From: Terriglobia bacterium
Lineage (GTDB): Bacteria > Acidobacteriota > Terriglobia > UBA7540
DNA: 10,793 nt
Direction of reading: 5' to 3'
NCBI GenBank assembly: GCA_030040455.1
Contig: JASHTR010000079.1
Location: 1 to 10,793, forward strand
Part shown: one piece after another, positions 7,041-10,793 of the stretch
Position numbering within the stretch: position 1 is the stretch's first letter
Layout of the letters: each line of letters starts with the position of its first letter
The notes under the pieces: generated by a model
Database searches by the model: none
Seen by the model: the letters and a program-made list of their open reading frames with translations, nothing else
What the model was told of the DNA's origin: nothing
Translations under genes and position numbers: made by a program

Positions 7041-7118
7041 CGCCAGCTTTCGCTTTTCAGGAATGCTGCGGCTTTTCTTCGGCACGGTACTCCAGCAGAA
7101 TGGCCTGTGGGAAGCGAC

Positions 7119-7146
7119 TTGACATTTAAAAAATTAGAGGTAGAGT
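7119..7146 (+). promoter_or_regulatory. Sigma70-type promoter for the small membrane protein
   Basis: A perfect -35 hexamer TTGACA (7119-7124) is separated by 16 nt, A/T-rich, from TAGAGT (7141-7146), which matches four of six bases of the -10 consensus. Transcription would begin near 7153 and run into the leader and the 47-residue gene. The -35 is the best promoter box in the window. Confidence 0.6.
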
Positions 7147-7152
7147 AAACCT

Positions 7153-7317
7153 ATTCAGAGAGGTAGTCCCGGCGCCATTCACAACCGATCTCTTTTCCAC
7201 CGCACGCGCCGGGGTGGACAAGCAGTCTATTCTCCTCGGTTGCGAAAGCATGAAGGCCGTATCCTAAACTGAATATCCACAAGCTCCCCTGGGACCCTCA
7301 TGGCTTCGCAAGTCAAC
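7153..7317 (+). promoter_or_regulatory. Structured 5' leader with interlocking stems
   Basis: Between the promoter and the ribosome site lies about 165 nt without an open frame. CCCGGCGC (7168-7175) pairs perfectly with GCGCCGGG (7206-7213). CAACCGA (7182-7188), inside that loop, pairs perfectly with TCGGTTG (7236-7242) beyond it, giving a possible H-type pseudoknot. TCCACC (7196-7201) can instead pair with GGTGGA (7213-7218), so alternative folds compete. TGC-GAAA-GCA (7241-7250) is a GNRA-type hairpin. I match it to no riboswitch class I know. It may be a cis-regulatory leader; the folds are read by eye and not energy-tested. Confidence 0.4.
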
Positions 7318-7328
7318 AGGAGGGTGCG

Positions 7329-7472
7329 ATGTTCCAGATGATTGACGAGGAACAGCACAACAGTGGAGATCGCAAGATTCTAATGTACAAGGTCGGCGCG
7401 TTCATCGCAGCGATGGGAGGCGTCGGCGTGTTCCTTTACTTTCTGGCGACCTCCCATTACCTGAAGGGGTGA
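7329..7472 (+). CDS. 47-residue single-pass membrane protein, unknown function
   Basis: A short frame preceded by a strong Shine-Dalgarno AGGAGGG (7318-7324), 4 nt before the ATG. The product has a charged, polar N-terminus (FQMIDEEQHNSGDRK, residues 2-16), then one hydrophobic Gly-rich segment at about 22-40 (VGAFIAAMGGVGVFLYFLA), and a short tail HYLKG. The lysine at 21 before the segment and lysine at 46 leave topology open. I recognise no family. Its own promoter and long leader, plus the strong ribosome site, argue that it is translated. It ends 16 nt from the convergent cca gene. Function is unknown; a small stress or membrane-complex subunit would be a guess. Confidence 0.65.
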   Translation: MFQMIDEEQHNSGDRKILMYKVGAFIAAMGGVGVFLYFLATSHYLKG

Positions 7473-7488
7473 GGCGCGCTGTCCGAAT

Positions 7489-8805
7489 TCAAGAGAACTT
7501 CTCCTGCAAGAGGTGTAGTGCGTCTTGACGGTTGTTGATGGCCCCCTCAAGCTGTGCATCCTCGATGGCGTGAAGGATCTCCTTGAATTGTGGCCCGGGG
7601 ATGTAACCCAGCGCAATGAGGTCGTCGCCTCCGAGCAGGCGGGGGGGCTTGAGCTTTTCTTCCGGTGTCTCATGAAGAAGCTGGCGTGCCAGCTCGTAGT
7701 TGGCAAGGTTTCCATGGCTTGCCAGGCAATCCAGCCGGTGCAGCTCCAGGTGTTCTTCGAATCCCTCCATCCGCAAAAAGCGCAGTTGGGTTGAACGCTT
7801 CATTTGAGGCAGATCCTTAAACCGAAGATGGTTCTGAACTAAAGCCACCACGTGCTCCGTCACGCGCGACGGAAGGCGCAGCCGACTACAAATCTCGCCC
7901 GCCATCCTGGCTCCGACCTCAACGTGACGATCGAAGCGGATCCGCTCGCGAACGGAAAAAGTGGGCGGCTTGCCGACGTCGTGCAAAAGAACACCGAGCG
8001 CCAGCGTTTCAGTGGGGCGATCGAGACCCTCCAGCATCATCAGCGTGTGCGTCCACACGTCACCTTCGGGATGAAACTGCGGCGGCTGCTCAACCCCCTG
8101 CATCGCTTTAACCTCCGGGAGCATCCTCGCCAGCAAGCCCGTCTTCTCCAGCAGTTCAAATCCACGCCGAGCCGCGCCCTCCGTGAGGATTTTTAGGATC
8201 TCATCCCGTACCCGCTCGCGGCTTACGTCGTCTGTGAGGCTGCTGAGATTGCGGATCGCTGAAAGCAACGCGTCATCCAGCGCGAACCCGAACCGCGCGG
8301 CAAAGCGAACCGCGCGCAGCATCCGCAAGTGGTCTTCTTCAAATCGTTCGACGGGATCTCCGATGGCACGGATGCGCCGCGCGCGGATGTCTTCCTGCCC
8401 ACCGATATAGTCGATCACATTTCCGGTGGAGGGATCGTATAACAGGCCGTTGAGGGTGAAGTCGCGCCGGCGCACATCCTCTTCGGCCGTCGCGGCATAG
8501 CGCACTTCGGCCGGATGCCGGCCGTCGGCGTAGCGCCCGTCGCTACGGTAGGTTGCCACTTCCACCGGTCCTTCGTCCCGCGGGACAATCACAACGCCAA
8601 ATTGCGCGCCCACGCCCAGGCCTTCTGGAAAGAGCTCGAGCACGCGATCCGGCCGGGCATCCGTCACCACGTCGTAGTCTTTCGCCTCGCGACCCATCAC
8701 CAGGTCGCGCACGCATCCGCCCACGAAATAGGCTTCGAATCCCGCGGTGCGAAGCTTCATCAGGATATCGATGGCAGCCTGTTGTTTTGCGTCCATGATC
8801 TTCAT
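7489..8805 (-). CDS. cca: CCA tRNA nucleotidyltransferase / poly(A) polymerase family with HD domain
   Basis: A 438-residue class II nucleotidyltransferase that adds or repairs the 3'-CCA end of tRNA, or adds A residues only. The catalytic head is at about 25-50: Gly29-Gly30 (YFVGGCVRDLVMG) and the metal-binding Asp43 and Asp45 in KDYDVVT. RRDFTLNGL (113-121) and the EEDHLRMLRAVRFAARF neck motif (156-172) follow, as in the CCA/PAP family. An HD phosphohydrolase domain holds His275-Asp276 (LLHDVGKP), which can remove phosphates in some members. The frame is open to 8907, but I chose ATG 8805 (MKIMDAKQQ) because family similarity starts soon after; ATG 8796 is also possible, and neither has a clear Shine-Dalgarno. 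Telling CCA-adding from A-adding activity from sequence alone is unreliable, so the symbol is provisional. Confidence 0.9.
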   Translation of the reverse strand: MKIMDAKQQAAIDILMKLRTAGFEAYFVGGCVRDLVMGREAKDYDVVTDARPDRVLELFPEGLGVGAQFGVVIVPRDEGPVEVATYRSDGRYADGRHPAEVRYAATAEEDVRRRDFTLNGLLYDPSTGNVIDYIGGQEDIRARRIRAIGDPVERFEEDHLRMLRAVRFAARFGFALDDALLSAIRNLSSLTDDVSRERVRDEILKILTEGAARRGFELLEKTGLLARMLPEVKAMQGVEQPPQFHPEGDVWTHTLMMLEGLDRPTETLALGVLLHDVGKPPTFSVRERIRFDRHVEVGARMAGEICSRLRLPSRVTEHVVALVQNHLRFKDLPQMKRSTQLRFLRMEGFEEHLELHRLDCLASHGNLANYELARQLLHETPEEKLKPPRLLGGDDLIALGYIPGPQFKEILHAIEDAQLEGAINNRQDALHLLQEKFS

Positions 8806-8865
8806 TACAATTGAAAGTTCGCCGCGAAGCAAGGCGCGCCCATCGAACCCCAAACGGTGTTTTCC

Positions 8866-9891
8866 ATGACCAAACCTGATCCGGCTCCGGTCACGGAGCT
8901 GATCCACGCGTTTCGTTACTCAAAAATTATGTTTGCCGGAGTTTCTTTGAAGCTCTTTGACCTGCTTGAGGACGGCCCCAAGGATGCGAGCGATCTCTCC
9001 CGTGAAACCGCGACCCAGCCGGAGGCACTTGAGCAGTTGCTTGACGCTTGTGCAGGTCTCGGCCTGCTGCGCAAGGAAGGCGGCAAATATGCAAACCAGC
9101 CGGTGGCCAAAACGTATCTTTGCCGCTCGAGCGAGTCGACGCTGGCAGGCTACATCCTTTACTCGAACAACGCGCTCTATCAGCTCTGGGGAAACCTTGA
9201 GGATGCCGTCCGGGAAGGCACAAATCGCTGGGCTCAGACGTTCGGCGGCAAGGGTAGTTCCCCTTTCGATCAGCTTTTCAAAACGGAGGAGTCTCGACGC
9301 GATTTTTTGGTGGGAATGCACGGCTTCGGCCTTTTAAGCTCCCCTCGCGTTATCGAAGCGTTTGACCTCAGCGCGTATAAGAGGCTTGTGGATCTCGGCG
9401 GCGCCACCGGCCATCTCGTCATGTCTGCCTGCGAGCGTTATCCAAAGCTGCGCGCCACCGTTTTTGATCTGCCGGATGTCATCAAGGTGGCGCGAGAATA
9501 CATCGCAAATCGAGGGCTCGGCGATCATATCGATTTCGTCGCCGGCGACTTCTTCCGGGATCCCTTGCCCGAGGCAGACCTGTTTTCGCTCGGGCGCATA
9601 GTGCACGATTGGTCGGAAGAAAAGATTCGTCTGCTTCTCGAAAAGGTTTACGACCGTTTGCCGCCCAAAGGCGCGCTGCTCATCGCCGAACGGTTGCTCG
9701 ATGAGGATAAGACGGGACCTCTGAACGCATTGGCGCAATCGCTGAATATGCTGGTGTGCGTGGAGGGGAAGGAAAGAACGCTTTCCGAATATACCGCGCT
9801 ACTGCAGAAAGCAGGCTTCACCACGGTGCGCGGGAAGAAGACGGGCGCACCGCTGGACGCCGTGCTGGCGACAAAAGGTAGTGACGAGTGA
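8866..9891 (+). CDS. SAM-dependent O-methyltransferase, acetylserotonin O-methyltransferase (ASMT)-like
   Basis: A 341-residue small-molecule O-methyltransferase with an N-terminal winged-helix dimerisation domain (about 1-100) and a Rossmann SAM domain. SAM motif I is DLGGATGHL (176-184), followed by FDLPDV (200-205) and GDFFRDPLPEADLF (227-240). Catalytic His247 lies in GRIVHDW, and Glu300 in VEGKERT completes the usual O-methyltransferase base pair. The run PLPEADLF, HDW, LLDEDKTGPL and SLNMLVCVEGKERT follows the animal ASMT C-terminal half nearly motif for motif. I chose ATG 8866 over GTG 8857; neither has a good Shine-Dalgarno. Only 60 nt separate it from divergent cca. No tryptophan- or quinone-pathway gene is near, so the substrate, perhaps a hydroxyindole or other phenol, is unknown. 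Confidence 0.88.
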   Translation: MTKPDPAPVTELIHAFRYSKIMFAGVSLKLFDLLEDGPKDASDLSRETATQPEALEQLLDACAGLGLLRKEGGKYANQPVAKTYLCRSSESTLAGYILYSNNALYQLWGNLEDAVREGTNRWAQTFGGKGSSPFDQLFKTEESRRDFLVGMHGFGLLSSPRVIEAFDLSAYKRLVDLGGATGHLVMSACERYPKLRATVFDLPDVIKVAREYIANRGLGDHIDFVAGDFFRDPLPEADLFSLGRIVHDWSEEKIRLLLEKVYDRLPPKGALLIAERLLDEDKTGPLNALAQSLNMLVCVEGKERTLSEYTALLQKAGFTTVRGKKTGAPLDAVLATKGSDE

Positions 9892-9992
9892 GAAGGTGAA
9901 AAAATCAACAGCCTCTCGCCAAGACGCCTAGGCGCTATAGAGAAGGCCAACGCGTTTATCTGCTTGTCTTCTGGTTTCTAGTTTCTGGTTTC

Positions 9993-10793
9993 CTATTGTC
10001 CCAGCGCAAAGGCGACCAGCGAATCACCTTGCTTTCTACCCAAATTCGCGTGGCCGCCGGCTGCGATCACCACATATTGCCGCCCGTCGGCGCTGTAGGT
10101 CATGGGCGTGGCCTGGCCGCCAGCGGGCAGGCTTCCCTGCCATAGCAGTTTCCCAGTCTTAATATCGAAGGCGCGCAGGTAATCATCCCCCGCGGTTCCT
10201 GCTACAAAGATCAGCCCGCTGGCGGTCACGATCGGGCCGCCGAGCCCGGGGAAACCCTGAATGGGAGGAGACAGGCGGGTAGCGAGGTCCTTGCTGGTCC
10301 CGAGCGGGACGCGCCATCGGATTTTTCCGGAGGCAAGGTCCACAGCCACCAGTATGCCCCAAGGCGGTGGATAGCATGGCGAGCCGCGCAGAGAGATAAT
10401 CGGCGCGCGCGTCATACCATAAGGCGCGCCGCGTTGCCATGCGACTTCGGCGCGTAGCCTGCCAATTCTAGCCTCGTGTTGGGTTTGCGGCAGCCGGTTA
10501 CGCGGTATCAGGTATGCGTTGAAAGCGACGTTGTCCACATACGTGACGTAGATCTGATCCTTTGGATTGAACGCGCCCCCGCTCCAATTGAGGCCGCCAA
10601 CGATCCCCGGAAGCTCCACGGTTCCCTGAAGGCTCGGCGGCGTGAATATGCCATCCGACCGCAATTGGCTGATTTCTTGGCGGCACGCCTCGCGCGCTTG
10701 CGGCGTCATCCCCCAGGCTTCAGCGGCGGTGAGAACTTGAGGGACCAGCGGAGGCGGCGCAACGGGAAACGGTTGCGTGGGCGAAGTCTGCTC
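9993..10793 (-). CDS. PQQ-dependent dehydrogenase (quinoprotein glucose dehydrogenase type), C-terminal part
   Basis: The frame is open from the right edge, so 266 C-terminal residues are present and the start lies outside. It belongs to the eight-bladed propeller quinoproteins that oxidise sugars or alcohols in the periplasm and pass electrons to quinone or cytochrome. Family phrases include NWSGGAFNP, PCYPPPWGILVAVDLASGKI, FPGLGGPIVTASGLIFVAG and the C-terminal LPAGGQATPMTYSADGRQYV, which match the membrane glucose dehydrogenase type closely. The normal ending shows an intact 3' end. An internal ATG at 10709 is not the start because the preceding 28 codons are also family-like (proline-rich run, then AEAWGMTPQARE). 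It converges on the ASMT-like gene. The sugar substrate, and whether membrane helices precede the propeller, cannot be seen here. Confidence 0.93.
   Translation of the reverse strand, partial: EQTSPTQPFPVAPPPLVPQVLTAAEAWGMTPQAREACRQEISQLRSDGIFTPPSLQGTVELPGIVGGLNWSGGAFNPKDQIYVTYVDNVAFNAYLIPRNRLPQTQHEARIGRLRAEVAWQRGAPYGMTRAPIISLRGSPCYPPPWGILVAVDLASGKIRWRVPLGTSKDLATRLSPPIQGFPGLGGPIVTASGLIFVAGTAGDDYLRAFDIKTGKLLWQGSLPAGGQATPMTYSADGRQYVVIAAGGHANLGRKQGDSLVAFALGQ

Noticed and set aside
7153..7317. A known riboswitch class in the leader
   Set aside because: The conserved cores I remember for c-di-GMP, SAM, SAH, cobalamin and tetrahydrofolate do not match; only generic pairing is visible.
9960..9992. 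Repeated TCTGGTTTC near the end of the PQQ gene
   Set aside because: Two short copies with a partial third are probably slippage or low-complexity sequence in a convergent gap.

Overview
This window looks like ordinary chromosome from a free-living, high-GC, Gram-negative-type bacterium. The best guess is Acidobacteriota. That guess rests on the combination of a bacillithiol-type glycosyltransferase (bshA), a Tat-exported aldo/keto reductase, a membrane-type PQQ dehydrogenase, an ASMT-like O-methyltransferase, and palindromic intergenic repeats of a kind I associate with that phylum. It is inference; no rRNA or other phylogenetic marker is complete here. There is no phage, plasmid, CRISPR, insertion sequence, rRNA or tRNA gene visible.

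Layout. 1-561 (+) is the 3' end of serS. It converges on a compact three-gene minus-strand operon (2573 back to 785): an Ada/Ogt-type methylguanine-DNA methyltransferase, a 2-oxoglutarate/Fe(II) oxygenase whose start overlaps it by 4 nt (ATGA), and a DinB-like metal-binding helical protein 11 nt further on. This reads as a small DNA-alkylation or electrophile-damage cassette. Divergent from it is a Tat-signal aldo/keto reductase (2775-3632, +), which converges on lipA (4659-3748, -). The lipA-nth divergent gap (4660-4973, 314 nt) has no gene. It holds an inverted repeat at the lipA start, a REPIN-like element made of paired hairpins (4732-4842), and a probable nth promoter. nth (4974-5678, +) is followed by a second, unrelated long palindrome (5781-5865) and then bshA (5916-7040, +).

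After bshA comes a clear sigma70-type promoter (7119-7146), a roughly 170-nt leader with interlocking stems, and a 47-residue single-pass membrane protein (7329-7472, +). That unit converges on a class II CCA-adding enzyme/poly(A) polymerase with an HD domain (8805-7489, -). Divergent from this gene across only 60 nt is an O-methyltransferase strikingly like animal acetylserotonin O-methyltransferase (8866-9891, +). The window ends in the C-terminal part of a PQQ-dependent dehydrogenase (10793-9993, -) that continues past the right edge.

Together: translation and tRNA maintenance (serS, cca), lipoate synthesis (lipA), base-excision and alkylation repair (nth and the ogt operon), and thiol metabolism (bshA). 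One functional link is worth testing. DinB-fold proteins include bacillithiol S-transferases, and this genome has bshA, so the DinB-like gene in the alkylation operon could be a thiol-dependent detoxification partner. I found no convincing entirely new multi-gene system. The most unusual items are the structured leader with its small membrane protein, the two palindromic repeat families, and the ASMT-like enzyme.
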